A program made the position numbers and the translations under genes. Below, one piece after another: positions 30,746 through 40,278 of a DNA stretch of 64,000 nt. Within the stretch, counting starts at the first letter, position 1. Each line of letters begins with the position of its first letter. This DNA is from Pseudomonas sp. RGM2987. GTDB lineage: Bacteria; Pseudomonadota; Gammaproteobacteria; Pseudomonadales; Pseudomonadaceae. The notes under the pieces were generated by a model. That model did no database searches. It had not been told where the DNA came from and worked only from the letters and a program-made list of their open reading frames with translations. The DNA is taken from positions 18,352 through 82,351 of the forward strand of contig NZ_JALJDX010000208.1 in assembly GCF_022952855.1 (NCBI RefSeq). The letters are read 5' to 3'.

Positions 30746-30928
30746 ATGCCCAAGGTTCAGATCATGTCCGTCATCGGCAGTGCCGTTCCCGCCGTGCTCA
30801 GGGAGCGAGGCGTGCTGGCCTGCTGGTATCTGGTGCAGGATGGCGTGACCATCAGCGGCCCGCTGACCTCACTGCCCGCCGCCCAGGCCATGTCGCAACG
30901 CATCGGCCCCTACGCACTGAGCGCCTAG
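30746..30928 (+). CDS. Small conserved protein, 60 residues, function unknown
   Basis: It begins MPKVQIMSVIGSAVPAVLRE and is preceded by ATGGAGG, a strong ribosome-binding site. Residues 6-38 are mostly hydrophobic but interrupted by charges, so a soluble alpha/beta fold seems more likely than a membrane helix. It ends with TAG inside a CTAG that also encodes the stop of the convergent permease gene. No domain recognised. Confidence 0.65.
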   Translation: MPKVQIMSVIGSAVPAVLRERGVLACWYLVQDGVTISGPLTSLPAAQAMSQRIGPYALSA

Positions 30929-31986
30929 GGCAGGTTCACCCGAGGCCCACTTTCAACGAACAGCGCCCAGCAGGACAGGAACAGCGCAGCGATCAGCGGT
31001 CCGATCACGAAACCGTTCAAACCGAACACCGCCAGCCCGCCGAGGGTCGAGACCAGCACCATGTAGTCGGGCATCTTGGTGTCCTTGCCCACCAGGATCG
31101 GACGCAGGAAGTTATCCACCAGGCCAATCACGAACACCCCGAACAGTGCCAGCACCACGCCCTGCCATATCGCCCCCGAAAGCAGGAAGTACACCGCCAC
31201 CGGCGCCCAGACGATGCCCGCCCCGACGGCCGGCAACAGCGAGAGGAACGCCATCAGCACCGCCCATGGCAACACCGTCGGGATCCCCAGTATCCAGAAG
31301 ATCAACCCGCCCAGCGCGCCTTGGGTGATGGCAACCAACAGATTGCCCTTCACGGTCGCCCGCACGACCCGGTTGAATTTCAATTGCAAACGACGCTTCT
31401 GATGCTCAGCCAGGGGCACAGCCGCGCGCACCTTGCGCACCAGCTCCGGACCATCGCGCAAAAAGAAAAACAACAGGTACAGCATCACAAAGAAACTGAC
31501 CAGGAACTGGAACGTCCCCTGGCCGAAGCTGAAGGCCTGGGTGGCGAAAAACTCGCTGCCCTGCATCGCGCTCTTGACGATTTTGTCGCGTAACCCACTC
31601 AGGTTACCCAGGCCGAAGCGGTCCAGCAGGTGCTGGAAGTACGGCGGCAGCGCGTCCTTGAACCGCGCCAGGTAATCGGCGATATCCAGCTCCCCGCTTT
31701 CCAGGCTCTTGTACAGCGCCGCGCCTTCCTGCACCAGCAGCGTGCTGATGACGATCACCGGCAGAATCGCGATGAGCACGCAGGTGCTCAGGGTCAATAG
31801 CGACGTGATGTTGCGTTGCCAACCGAACTTCAGTTGCAGGCGGCGCTGCATCGGCGCAAAGACGATTCCCAGGATCACCGCCCAGAACACCGCACCGTAG
31901 AATGGCAGCAGGATCCAGATGAAGGCGACGGTCACCAGGATCAGCAATAGCATCTGGGCTTTGTTTTGCAGCATCTTTCGATTCAT
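30925..31986 (-). CDS. AI-2E family transporter (YdiK/PerM-like permease)
   Basis: A 353-residue inner-membrane protein with about eight hydrophobic segments, including the paired helices near residues 11-55 and 68-95 and a C-terminal bundle with LPWAVLMAFLSLLPAVGAGIVW. The family (UPF0118) includes proposed autoinducer-2 exporters and Na/H antiporters, so the substrate is open. The start MNRKMLQNKAQ has GGAAAG upstream. Its stop shares a CTAG with a small convergent gene. Confidence 0.85.
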   Translation of the reverse strand: MNRKMLQNKAQMLLLILVTVAFIWILLPFYGAVFWAVILGIVFAPMQRRLQLKFGWQRNITSLLTLSTCVLIAILPVIVISTLLVQEGAALYKSLESGELDIADYLARFKDALPPYFQHLLDRFGLGNLSGLRDKIVKSAMQGSEFFATQAFSFGQGTFQFLVSFFVMLYLLFFFLRDGPELVRKVRAAVPLAEHQKRRLQLKFNRVVRATVKGNLLVAITQGALGGLIFWILGIPTVLPWAVLMAFLSLLPAVGAGIVWAPVAVYFLLSGAIWQGVVLALFGVFVIGLVDNFLRPILVGKDTKMPDYMVLVSTLGGLAVFGLNGFVIGPLIAALFLSCWALFVESGPRVNLP

Positions 31987-32135
31987 CAGCTTTCCATGTC
32001 CAAAAGGCGGGATACACGTTAGTCCTCCCGGGCACGCGGGAGTGCCGTCGCGTTTCTCCGTCGGCATTGATCCAGGTCAATACCGTTTGGCCGCCCATGG
32101 CCTAGCCTGCGCGCTTTTTGCGATCCGACGCCACC

Positions 32136-33461
32136 ATGCCTCTCGTAGCCCCCGAACTGCTCGCACCCGCCGGCACCCTGAAAAACATGCGCTACGCCTT
32201 CGCCTATGGGGCCGACGCGGTCTACGCCGGCCAGCCGCGCTACAGCTTGCGGGTGCGCAACAATGAATTCGACCACGCCAACCTGGCCCTCGGCATCCGC
32301 GAGGCCCAAGCCATGGGCAAGCGCTTCTACGTAGTGGTCAACATCGCCCCGCACAATGCCAAGTTGCGCACCTTCCTCAAGGACCTGGCGCCGGTGATCG
32401 CCATGGCGCCGGACGCGCTGATCATGTCCGACCCGGGGCTGATCATGCTGGTTCGCCGGCACTACCCGCAGATGCCGATCCACCTGTCGGTGCAGGCCAA
32501 TACCGTGAACTGGGCGAGCGTCGAGTTCTGGCAGCAACAGGGCCTGAGCCGGATCATCCTGTCCCGGGAACTGTCCCTGGAGGAAATCGCCGAGATCCGC
32601 CAACAGGTGCCGGCCATGGAACTGGAGGTATTCGTCCACGGCGCGCTGTGCATGGCCTATTCCGGGCGCTGCCTGCTGTCCGGCTATTTGAACCGGCGCG
32701 ACGCCAACCAGGGCAGTTGCACCAACGCCTGCCGCTGGAAGTATTCGGCGCAACCGGCGGTGGAAAACACCGTGGGCGACATCGTGCAGACCTGCCAGCC
32801 CGAGCCGACCCTTGGCCTCGGCACGCCTACCGAACAGGTGTTCCTGCTGCATGAAGCCAACCGCCCCGAAGAAGCCATGCCGGCCTTCGAAGACGAACAC
32901 GGCACCTACATCATGAATGCCAAGGACCTGCGGGCCGTGCAGCATGTCGAGCGGCTTACCCACATGGGCGTGCATTCGCTGAAAATCGAAGGCCGGACCA
33001 AGTCGCACTTCTATTGCGCCCGCACCACTCAGGTGTACCGCCGGGCCATTGATGACGCGGTGGCCGGCCGGGCGTTCGACCGCAGCCTCGTGACTGATCT
33101 GGAATCCCTGGCACAACGCGGCTACACCGAAGGTTTCCTACGGCGCCATGTGCATGATGAATACCAGAACTACCAGAACGGCCATTCGGTCTCGGAGCGC
33201 CAGCAGTTCGTTGGCGAACTGACCGGCGAACGCCGCGAGCGGCTGGCCGAGGTGCGGGTCAAGAACCGTTTCGAGGTGGGCGATCATCTGGAACTGATGA
33301 CGCCCAAGGGCAACTTCCACTTCGACCTGCATCAATTGCAGGACGTGAAGGGCCAGGCCATCAAAGTCGCGCCGGGGGATGGGCATGTGGTGTATGTGCC
33401 GATCCCGGATGCGGTGGATCTGCGGTTCGGGTTGTTGATGCGGGATGTGCGCCAGGCCTAG
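32136..33461 (+). CDS. trhP: tRNA 5-hydroxyuridine modification protein TrhP (YegQ), U32 peptidase family
   Basis: A 441-residue U32-family protein. In E. coli YegQ/TrhP is required for prephenate-dependent 5-hydroxyuridine formation at tRNA position 34. It begins MPLVAPELLAPAGTLKNMRYA, includes GADAVYAG, and has the iron-sulfur-type cysteines in ALCMAYSGRCLLSG and GSCTNACRW. The start was chosen for family length. The gene is divergent from the permease. Confidence 0.9.
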   Translation: MPLVAPELLAPAGTLKNMRYAFAYGADAVYAGQPRYSLRVRNNEFDHANLALGIREAQAMGKRFYVVVNIAPHNAKLRTFLKDLAPVIAMAPDALIMSDPGLIMLVRRHYPQMPIHLSVQANTVNWASVEFWQQQGLSRIILSRELSLEEIAEIRQQVPAMELEVFVHGALCMAYSGRCLLSGYLNRRDANQGSCTNACRWKYSAQPAVENTVGDIVQTCQPEPTLGLGTPTEQVFLLHEANRPEEAMPAFEDEHGTYIMNAKDLRAVQHVERLTHMGVHSLKIEGRTKSHFYCARTTQVYRRAIDDAVAGRAFDRSLVTDLESLAQRGYTEGFLRRHVHDEYQNYQNGHSVSERQQFVGELTGERRERLAEVRVKNRFEVGDHLELMTPKGNFHFDLHQLQDVKGQAIKVAPGDGHVVYVPIPDAVDLRFGLLMRDVRQA

Positions 33462-33480
33462 TGCCGCCACCGCCAGTCCT

Positions 33481-33565
33481 TGTGTGGGCTTGCTCGCGAA
33501 TGCGGTGTGTCAGGCAATATATTCACTTCTGACACACCGCTTTCGCGAGCAAGCCCGCTCCCACA
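33481..33565. repeat. REP-like pair (family A), left unit truncated
   Basis: The left unit has lost its GTGGGAGC part (TGTGTGGGCTTGCTCGCGAA); the right unit is complete. It lies after trhP. Confidence 0.8.
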
Positions 33566-33573
33566 GGGGGCCG

Positions 33574-33703
33574 GTGCGGCCTTTGGATCGCGGCAAAACT
33601 GCCGAAGGCTGCGATCCTCCGCTCCCGATAGGGCCCGGTTGCCCAGGCGATACATCTGGATCGAGGAGCGAAAGATCGCAGCCTTCGGCAGCTCCTGCCG
33701 CAC
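33574..33703. repeat. Third type of long inverted repeat (family C)
   Basis: A 17-bp perfect inverted repeat (TGCCGAAGGCTGCGATC at 33600-33616 and its complement at 33674-33690), with outer arms GTGCGGC / GCCGCAC and inner CGCTC / GAGCG, forms a palindrome of about 130 bp directly after the stop codon of the chemoreceptor gene. It could also act as its terminator. Confidence 0.8.
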
Positions 33704-33711
33704 CGCCTGGG

Positions 33712-35391
33712 TCAGATGCGGAACTGCCCCACCAGTTTGCCCAGGCGCTGGCCCAGTTCGTTCAGGCTGCGGGAAGTCTGGGCGCCGAGTTGGGTTTCGT
33801 CGGCGACGCTGTCCACCGCCACGGCGATCTGGTGCACGCTGCGGTTGATTTCCTCGGCCACGGCGGTCTGTTCCTCGGCGGCGCTGGCGATCTGGGCGTT
33901 CATCGAGTTGATGGTGCCGATCAGCTGCGCCATGGTGTCCAGGGACGCGCCCGCCTCGTTGGCGCGCACCGAGGTGCCATCGCCGGCCTCACTGGAGCGG
34001 CGCATCGCTTCTACGGCAGCATGGGTGCCCGATTGCAGGCGGTCGATCATGCCCTGGATTTCCTGGGTACTTTGCTGGGTCCGGCTGGCCAGCGCCCGCA
34101 CTTCATCGGCCACCACCGCAAACCCACGCCCCGCTTCCCCGGCCCGCGCGGCCTCGATGGCGGCGTTCAAGGCCAGCAGGTTGGTCTGCTCGGCAATCGA
34201 ACGAATCACCCCCAGCACGCTGACAATCGAAGCCACGTCCTGTTGCAGGCTGTCCAGGGACACGCCGCTGCTGCGGATGTCATTCACCAACGCATGAATC
34301 TGCTGGATGCTGCCGGCCACCACGCGCTTGGCGGACTGGCCTTCCTCATCGGTCTGCTGGGCAGCAACCGCAGCGCCCTGGGCACTGCGAGCGACTTCCT
34401 GGGCGGCCGAGGACATTTCGTTGATCGCCGTGGCGACCTGATCGGTTTCGTGGCGCTGGCGCTCCATGGCCTGCTCGGAGCGTTGGGCCTGTTCGGAGAC
34501 TTGCGTCACCAGCCCGGTCAGTTGCGAGGTCATGTCGGTGATCTGGCGTACCAGGCCATGGATCTTGTCGACGAAGCGGTTGAACGAACCGGCCAGCTGA
34601 CCGAGTTCGTCCTGGCTGGTGATCGCCAGACGCCGGGTCAGGTCGCCCTCGCCCGCCGCGATGTCATCCAGGTTGTCTTTCATCAGGTGCAGCGGCCGCA
34701 GGATGGTATTGGCGAGCAGCAAGCCCACCACCGCAATCACCAGCAACACCACGGCGGCGATCCCGACAATGCTCAATATCACGCCTTGCACCCGCTCATG
34801 GACCTTGGCTTCCACCAGCGCCACCTGGGCTTCGATGCCGTCCAGGTTGACCGAACTGCCCACCGCCATGTCCCACTTGGACAGGTATTCGGTGTAACCA
34901 AGCTTGGGCACCAGTTCCTGGCTGTTGGGCAACGGCGAGCTGTATTCGAGATAGTGGGTCCCGTCCTTGGCGACTTTCACCAGGTCACGGTTGACGTAGA
35001 CACCGTTCGGGTCGCGGTTGTCCTTGAAGCTCTTGCCCACGCCGTCCGGGCTGTTAGCCTTGAACAGGCGCACGGTTTCGGAGTCGTAGCCGAAGAAGTA
35101 ACCGTCCTTGCCATAGCTGACACTGGACAGCAGCTTGATCGCCTCGGCCCGCGCTGCTTTATCGCCGGGAGCCGCGGCATCGTACAGTGGCTTGATGGCC
35201 GTGAGCCCCACCGCCACGTAGTTCTGCAGCGTGGCCTTGGCCTCGGCAAGCAGCCGCTCGCGAGTCTGCTGAACCTCGTTGCTGGCCTGCTCCTTCAAGA
35301 TGAAAGCCGTGGTCAGGCTGATGATCACGGCGGACAGCAATACGGGCAGTACTGCCAGGGACAAGACTTTAGCCTTCAGGCTCAGGCGCAT
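33712..35391 (-). CDS. Methyl-accepting chemotaxis protein with single Cache domain
   Basis: A 559-residue chemoreceptor: basic N-terminus [13 protein letters not shown]1 (about 8-30), periplasmic sCache-type domain (about 35-190; [10 protein letters not shown] and YLEYSSPLP), TM2 (about 193-215), HAMP (about 215-270) and a signalling domain with the hairpin tip [16 protein letters not shown]. It should relay ligand occupancy to CheA/CheW at the pole. The ligand is unknown; sCache receptors often bind organic acids. 34 upstream codons are rejected as they precede the basic start. Confidence 0.94.
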   Translation of the reverse strand: MRLSLKAKVLSLAVLPVLLSAVIISLTTAFILKEQASNEVQQTRERLLAEAKATLQNYVAVGLTAIKPLYDAAAPGDKAARAEAIKLLSSVSYGKDGYFFGYDSETVRLFKANSPDGVGKSFKDNRDPNGVYVNRDLVKVAKDGTHYLEYSSPLPNSQELVPKLGYTEYLSKWDMAVGSSVNLDGIEAQVALVEAKVHERVQGVILSIVGIAAVVLLVIAVVGLLLANTILRPLHLMKDNLDDIAAGEGDLTRRLAITSQDELGQLAGSFNRFVDKIHGLVRQITDMTSQLTGLVTQVSEQAQRSEQAMERQRHETDQVATAINEMSSAAQEVARSAQGAAVAAQQTDEEGQSAKRVVAGSIQQIHALVNDIRSSGVSLDSLQQDVASIVSVLGVIRSIAEQTNLLALNAAIEAARAGEAGRGFAVVADEVRALASRTQQSTQEIQGMIDRLQSGTHAAVEAMRRSSEAGDGTSVRANEAGASLDTMAQLIGTINSMNAQIASAAEEQTAVAEEINRSVHQIAVAVDSVADETQLGAQTSRSLNELGQRLGKLVGQFRI

Positions 35392-35520
35392 GCTGTTCAC
35401 TCTTGTAGGTGTTATTGGCGTGGTTAGCTGTATTAACGGCATCGCACGGCAAAACTGTAGGACAAGGTGAGATAACTGGCGCGAGTGGTCCACAGCTTTG
35501 TCACTGGACTCAATGGCCTC

Positions 35521-35613
35521 TTCGCGAGCAAGCCCGCTCCCACACTGGATTGCTGGCAGTCACATATTCTGTGTTCACAGCAGATCTTTCGTGGGAGCGG
35601 GCTTGCTCGCGAA
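35521..35613. repeat. Inverted pair of REP-like units (family A)
   Basis: Units at 35521-35544 and 35590-35613 in opposite orientation, between the permease stop and the chemoreceptor start. Confidence 0.9.
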
Positions 35614-35649
35614 GGGTTCGACTCGGTCCTGGAGTCTTTTTGAATATCC

Positions 35650-36969
35650 TTACAACACCATCGCCGCCACCCAACCAAACGCCAGCAGCGGTAGGTTGTA
35701 GTGGATGAAAGTCGGGACCACGGTGTCCCAGATATGGTGGTGCTGGCCGTCGATGTTCAGGCCGGAGGTCGGGCCCAGGGTCGAGTCCGAGGCGGGCGAG
35801 CCGGCATCGCCCAGGGCGCCGGCGGTGCCGACAATGCAGACGATCGCCAGTGGACTGAAGCCCAGTTGCAGGCACAGCGGCACGAAGATCGTCGCCAGGA
35901 TCGGCACCGTGGAGAACGATGAGCCGATGCCCATGGTCACCAGCAGGCCCACCAGCAACATCAGCAGCGCGCCGATGCCCTTGTTGTGGCCGATCCAGCC
36001 GGCGGAAGCTTCCACCAGGCTCTGGACTTCACCGGTGGCCTTCATCACTTCGGCGAACCCCGAGGCGGCGATCATGATGAAGCCGATCATCGCCATCATC
36101 TTCATGCCTTCGGTGAACAGGTCGTCGGTCTCGCGCCAGCGCACCACCCCCGACAGCGAGAAGATCAGGAAGCCGACCAGGGCGCCGATGATCATCGAAT
36201 CCACCAGCAGTTGCACCGCGAACGCCGCCGCCACGGCAAGCCCGGCCACCATCAGGCTCATTGGGTTGTAGCGCACCGCCACTTGCTCGACCCGGGCGAT
36301 TTTCTTCAGGTCGTAGACGCGTTTCCTGCGGTAGCTGAACAATGACAGCAGCAGGCCGAACACCATGCCCAGTGCAGGGATGCCCATGGCGTGGGTGACG
36401 TTGATGCCACTGACGTCCACGCCGCTGCGGGCGATGTTGGCCAGCAGGATTTCGTTGAGGAAGATATTGCCGAAGCCCACCGGCAGGAACATGTAGGGAG
36501 TGATCAGGCCGAAGGTCATGACACAGGCGATCAACCGGCGATCCAGCTGCAGCTTGGTCAGCACGTAGAGCAGCGGCGGTACCAGCAGCGGGATGAAGGC
36601 GATGTGGATCGGCAAGACATTCTGTGAGGCGACCGCGACAGTTCCCAGCAAGCCAATCAGCACCCATTTGACGCCGGAGCCGCCAGCGGCATCCTGGCGG
36701 TCCACCATCGCCAGGGCTTTGTCCGCCAGGGCGTGGGCCATGCCGGACTTGGCAATCGCCACCGCGAAAGCACCCAGCAAGGCATAGGACAACGCTACCG
36801 TCGCCCCGCCACCAAGGCCGGCGTTGAACGCCTTGAGCGTCGCCTCGATCCCCAGTCCACCCAGCAAACCACCCACCAACGCGCCAATGATCAGCGCGAT
36901 TACCACATGCACGCGGGACAGGCTCAGCACCAGCATGACGCCAACCGCGGCAATTACTGCATTTATCAT
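35650..36969 (-). CDS. YuiF-like permease of the Na+/H+ antiporter superfamily
   Basis: A 439-residue inner-membrane protein with about eleven to twelve hydrophobic helices. It starts [19 protein letters not shown] behind GAGGTAACG. The C-terminal [20 protein letters not shown] motif is typical of the YuiF/HI1107-like branch. These proteins are annotated as Na+/H+ antiporters, but some members have been linked to amino acid (histidine) transport, so the substrate is uncertain. Confidence 0.82.
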   Translation of the reverse strand: MINAVIAAVGVMLVLSLSRVHVVIALIIGALVGGLLGGLGIEATLKAFNAGLGGGATVALSYALLGAFAVAIAKSGMAHALADKALAMVDRQDAAGGSGVKWVLIGLLGTVAVASQNVLPIHIAFIPLLVPPLLYVLTKLQLDRRLIACVMTFGLITPYMFLPVGFGNIFLNEILLANIARSGVDVSGINVTHAMGIPALGMVFGLLLSLFSYRRKRVYDLKKIARVEQVAVRYNPMSLMVAGLAVAAAFAVQLLVDSMIIGALVGFLIFSLSGVVRWRETDDLFTEGMKMMAMIGFIMIAASGFAEVMKATGEVQSLVEASAGWIGHNKGIGALLMLLVGLLVTMGIGSSFSTVPILATIFVPLCLQLGFSPLAIVCIVGTAGALGDAGSPASDSTLGPTSGLNIDGQHHHIWDTVVPTFIHYNLPLLAFGWVAAMVL

Positions 36970-37093
36970 CGTTACCTCAAAGCACAGCGATGGAAAGCCA
37001 CCGGACAAAAAGGGCGCGACTTTGCAGCAAGCGGCCGCAAGCTGCAAGCGCCATGCGGCGGGTTTTCGCAAGGTTTGTTGTCAGCACTATATC

Positions 37094-37184
37094 TATGGGA
37101 GCGAGCTTGCTCGCGATAGCGTCAGATCAGCCAGCATCGAGAGTGACTGACCCACCGCTATCGCGAGCAAGCCCGCTCCCACAG
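37094..37184. repeat. Inverted pair of REP-like units (family A)
   Basis: A left unit with two changes (ATGGGAGCGAGC) and a perfect right unit. Together with the following family B element it fills most of the 453-bp gap 36970-37422, in which I see no gene. Confidence 0.85.
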
Positions 37185-37227
37185 GTTTTGGTGTGTGTCC
37201 CGGATACTGAGGCGGTAACAAGTCCCT

Positions 37228-37358
37228 TGTGGCGAGGGAGCTTGCTCCCGCTCGGCTGCGAAGCAGTCGCAGACCCAGCTGACGCGGTGTGTCTGGGAAA
37301 CCGCGGGCTGGTTTTGGGCCTGCTTCGCAGTCCAGCGGGAGCAAGCTCCCTCGCCACG
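37228..37358. repeat. Long palindromic element (family B), copy 3
   Basis: Arms TGTGGCGAGGGAGCTTGCTC and its complement at the far end, with a loop of about 75 bp containing CGGCTGCGAAGCAGTCG. It lies downstream of the sensor kinase gene. Confidence 0.88.
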
Positions 37359-37422
37359 GGGTTAGTGCGCTAGCCCGAGTAGTCATTCGCTCCTCTAGGC
37401 CAACCGCAGCTCATGTGGGTGG

Positions 37423-38736
37423 TCAGCGCTTGGGCAGTTCAATCATCACCTTGAGTCCGCCCCACTCGCTGTCGTGCAAGGCCAAGGTACCGCCCCAGGT
37501 GTCGACGATGTCCCGCACAATGCCCAGCCCCAGGCCATGCCCATCGGTCTGTTCATCCAGGCGCGTGCCGCGGCTGAACACCTGGTCGCGGCGATCCTCG
37601 GGGATGCCCGGGCCATCGTCCTCCACAGCCAGGCTGAAACCCGCGGGCGTCTCGGTCAGGGTCAGCCGCACCTCGGCGTCGGCCCATTTACAGGCGTTGT
37701 CCAGCAGGTTGCCCAACAGTTCCAGCAAATCCTCGCGATCCCAGGGCAAGTGCAGGCCCGGCGGAGCGACGTAGCTCAGTTGCAAGTGCTCGCCATGGAT
37801 CATGTTCAGCGTCGCCAGCAGCCCCGGCAGCTCGAGGTCACAGTCCAGGTGCGCGCCCGGCAAGGCATCGCCGGACAGGCGTGCGCGGTTGAGTTCACGG
37901 TTCAGTCGTTGCCGGACCTGCTCCAGCTGATCGAGCATCAACTTGCGCAACTCGGGATACGGATCGAGCTTCTCGTTCGACGCCAGGCTTTGCAGCACCG
38001 CCAGCGGGGTTTTCAAGGCATGGCCCAGGTTGCCCAGGGCGTTGCGCGAACGCTTGAGGCTGTCCTCGGTGTGGGCCAGCAGATGGTTGATCTGCGCCAC
38101 CAGCGGCTCCAGCTCCCGCGGAACCTGTTCATCGAGTTGCGAACGCTGCCCGCGTTGCAACTGCGCGATCTGCTCCCGAGCCCGATCCAGCGGGCGCAAG
38201 GCGCGGCGCACGGTGATCCGTTGCAGCAACAGGATCAGCAACAGCCCTGCCAGCCCCAGGCCAAGGCCGATCTGCTGCATCCGCCGGAAACTGTCACGCA
38301 CCGGCGTGTAGTCCTGGGCCACGCTGATGGAAATCGCCTGGCCCAGACGCCGATAGTCGGTACGCAGCACCAGCAGCTTCTGCCCGTCAGGCCCCAGTTG
38401 CAGGTTGCTGTGCAGGCCCGGATGGTCGAGGCGCGGCAATTCCTGGTCCCACAGCGAGCGCGAGCGCCAATGGGCATCGGCAAAATCAATCCGGAAATAA
38501 TGCCCGGAAAACGGCCGCTGATAGGCCGGCGACAAGCGCCGCTCGTCCAGCTGCAAGCCTTGCGGGCCGCGTACCAGGGCCACCAGCAGGTTCTCGCTGT
38601 CGTTGCGCAGCCCGGCTTCCAGGTAACGCTGCAAACCCAGCTCGAACAACCACAGGCTGGTCTGCGCCAGGACCAGGCCGACCACCACCATCACACCGAT
38701 CAGGCCCAGGCTGAGGCGGCGCTGGATGGACCTCAC
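37423..38736 (-). CDS. Sensor histidine kinase of the PepSY-linked two-component system
   Basis: A 437-residue membrane kinase: TM1 (about 8-28), periplasmic sensor (about 30-155), TM2 (about 156-172), HAMP-like linker, phospho-acceptor His239 in NLGHALKTPL, and an ATPase domain with NLLDNACKWA and DGHGLGLGIV. It starts at GTG, 10 bp after the regulator stop. The order PepSY-PepSY-regulator-kinase resembles BqsPQRS of P. aeruginosa, but I do not see the RExxE Fe(II) motif known for BqsS in the periplasmic part, so a divalent-cation or cationic-peptide signal is only a guess. Confidence 0.92.
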   Translation of the reverse strand: MRSIQRRLSLGLIGVMVVVGLVLAQTSLWLFELGLQRYLEAGLRNDSENLLVALVRGPQGLQLDERRLSPAYQRPFSGHYFRIDFADAHWRSRSLWDQELPRLDHPGLHSNLQLGPDGQKLLVLRTDYRRLGQAISISVAQDYTPVRDSFRRMQQIGLGLGLAGLLLILLLQRITVRRALRPLDRAREQIAQLQRGQRSQLDEQVPRELEPLVAQINHLLAHTEDSLKRSRNALGNLGHALKTPLAVLQSLASNEKLDPYPELRKLMLDQLEQVRQRLNRELNRARLSGDALPGAHLDCDLELPGLLATLNMIHGEHLQLSYVAPPGLHLPWDREDLLELLGNLLDNACKWADAEVRLTLTETPAGFSLAVEDDGPGIPEDRRDQVFSRGTRLDEQTDGHGLGLGIVRDIVDTWGGTLALHDSEWGGLKVMIELPKR

Positions 38737-38746
38737 AGGAGGTCAC

Positions 38747-39415
38747 TCACTGGGCTTGCCCGCCGAACAGGTAACCCTGGCCGCGACGGGTTTCGATCAC
38801 GCTGCGACCCAGCTTGCGCCGCAGGTGATTGACGTGGACTTCCAGCACATTGGAATCGCGCTCGGTTTCACCGTCGTACAGGTGTTCGGCGAGATGGCTT
38901 TTGGAAAGGATCTGCTCGGGGTGCAGCATGAAATAGCGCAGCAGGCGAAATTCGGCGGCGGTCAGCTGGATGTCCGCGCCGTCACGGACCACACATTGGC
39001 GACCTTCATCCAGGTGCAGCCCGGCCGCTTGCAGCGTCGGCTGGTTGAACTGGCCATGGGAGCGCCGCAACAATGCCTGGACCCGCAGGTGCAGCTCCTC
39101 GGGGTGAAAGGGTTTGGTCAGGTAATCATCGGCCCCGGCCTTGAGGCCTTCGATGCGCTCGGCCCAGGAGCCACGGGCGGTCAGGATCAGCACCGGCGTC
39201 GCCAGGCCACCGGCACGCCATTGGGCCAGCACGTCGAGCCCCGGCACCCCCGGCAGCCCAAGGTCGAGGATGATCAGGTCGTAGGGCTCGCTGCTGCCTT
39301 GATACACCGCGTCGCGTCCATCGGCGAGCCAATCGACGGCGTACCCCTGTCGTGTCAGGCCGGCCATCAGTTCGTCGGCCAGGGGCACGTGGTCTTCCAC
39401 CAGAAGCAGGCGCAT
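38747..39415 (-). CDS. OmpR/PhoP-family response regulator
   Basis: A 222-residue regulator with receiver domain (1-115; acid pocket Glu7/Asp8, phospho-acceptor Asp51 in IILDLGLPG, Lys in TKPF) and a winged-helix DNA-binding domain (about 130-218; [13 protein letters not shown]). It overlaps the upstream PepSY gene by 1 bp and precedes the kinase, so the four genes form one operon. Confidence 0.95.
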   Translation of the reverse strand: MRLLLVEDHVPLADELMAGLTRQGYAVDWLADGRDAVYQGSSEPYDLIILDLGLPGVPGLDVLAQWRAGGLATPVLILTARGSWAERIEGLKAGADDYLTKPFHPEELHLRVQALLRRSHGQFNQPTLQAAGLHLDEGRQCVVRDGADIQLTAAEFRLLRYFMLHPEQILSKSHLAEHLYDGETERDSNVLEVHVNHLRRKLGRSVIETRRGQGYLFGGQAQ

Positions 39416-39726
39416 CAGTCTTCCTTATCTTTGAGTAGACGGCCGGTCGCGGCCTCCAGGTCCAGCTCGCGCACGACGCCGTCGGTGTCCAGCAGCTCGA
39501 CCTCATAAATATAGACGCCGTGCTTTTCTTCCAGCTCGGCCTCCAGCAGCTTGGCACCGGGATGGCGATCCAGCGCCTGTTGCAGCAGGTGTTCCAGCGG
39601 CAGGATCACACCCTGCTGGCGAAGTTGCAGGGCTTCGTCCTGGTCCAGGTCCCGGGCCATCACCACCGAACAGAACGCCAGCAGCGCCAGCGCCCAGCGG
39701 CTGCGGGCGCGTAAATTAAGCTTCAT
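39415..39726 (-). CDS. Periplasmic PepSY-domain protein (second of a pair)
   Basis: A 103-residue secreted protein with a signal peptide ([20 protein letters not shown]...) and one PepSY domain (about 40-103; [28 protein letters not shown]). PepSY domains inhibit peptidases or modulate sensors. It overlaps the regulator by 1 bp and the preceding PepSY gene by 1 bp, implying tight co-expression. Confidence 0.9.
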   Translation of the reverse strand: MKLNLRARSRWALALLAFCSVVMARDLDQDEALQLRQQGVILPLEHLLQQALDRHPGAKLLEAELEEKHGVYIYEVELLDTDGVVRELDLEAATGRLLKDKED

Positions 39727-40034
39727 TACGTATCCTGATGATTCTTGAGTACCTTGCCGGTAACGGCGTCCAATTCCAGATCCCAGTCGATACCCTCGGC
39801 ATCGCGCAGCTCAACCTGGTAAATGTACTTGCCGTACTCCTCTTCCAGCTCGGCATCGGTGACCGTGGCGCCCGGGTGTTGGGCCAGGGCGGCGGCGTCG
39901 AGTTTTTCAAAGGCCAGGATGGTACCAGCGTCTTGCAGCTTGCGGGACTCGTCGGCGCTGAGGTCCCGCGCCTGGGCCAGGCCAGCGCATACGGTCATGA
40001 AGGTCGCGATGAAAACGGCAGTCAAAGGGTTCAC
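39726..40034 (-). CDS. Periplasmic PepSY-domain protein (first gene of the operon)
   Basis: A 102-residue secreted protein. The GTG start (MNPLTAVFIATFMTVCAGLAQA) gives a clean signal peptide and has AAGGAG 11 nt upstream; an ATG 12 codons earlier lacks both. The PepSY domain covers about 30-102 (VTDAELEEEYGKYIYQVEL, VTGKVLK). It is homologous to its neighbour, most likely a tandem duplication that has diverged. Confidence 0.9.
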   Translation of the reverse strand: MNPLTAVFIATFMTVCAGLAQARDLSADESRKLQDAGTILAFEKLDAAALAQHPGATVTDAELEEEYGKYIYQVELRDAEGIDWDLELDAVTGKVLKNHQDT

Positions 40035-40084
40035 GGATTGTCTCCTTCTTATAATGTGCATCGGACGCACTTTATCGGTGCGAA

Positions 40085-40100
40085 CTTAACTGAAACTGAA
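40085..40100 (-). promoter_or_regulatory. Direct-repeat candidate operator of the PepSY two-component operon
   Basis: On the minus strand TTCAG-N6-TTAAG gives two similar pentamers one helical turn apart, about 50 bp before the GTG start. This is the layout of OmpR/PhoP-type boxes and is one base from the TTAAG-N6-TTAAG box described for BqsR. A GATAAA hexamer follows 8 bp downstream. Confidence 0.45.
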
Positions 40101-40138
40101 TTGCCATCATGTAACCTGGATCAAGCTGGGCGAATTCT

Positions 40139-40228
40139 TGTGGGAGCGGGCTTGCTCGCGAAGGCGTCAGTACATCCAACATCGATGCAAGCTGTCCCAC
40201 CCCATTCGCGAGCAAGCCCGCTCCCACA
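40139..40228. repeat. Inverted pair of REP-like units (family A)
   Basis: Two perfect units in opposite orientation in the gap between the PepSY operon and the divergent patatin gene. Confidence 0.9.
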
Positions 40229-40278
40229 GATAGAGTGTGTCGCTATAATCCTTTGCTTGCTCACGCCACGAGACCGGT

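Noticed and set aside
33445..35427. Long open frame (about 660 codons) antisense to the chemoreceptor gene
   Set aside because: Shadow of a well-defined chemoreceptor; runs through two intergenic repeats, which real genes avoid.
35498..35708. Short open frames with [12 protein letters not shown] peptides in many gaps
   Set aside because: These come from translation of the REP-like units and are not genes.
37423..39415. Naming the two-component system bqsRS
   Set aside because: No RExxE Fe(II) motif seen in the periplasmic sensor; gene order alone is not enough.
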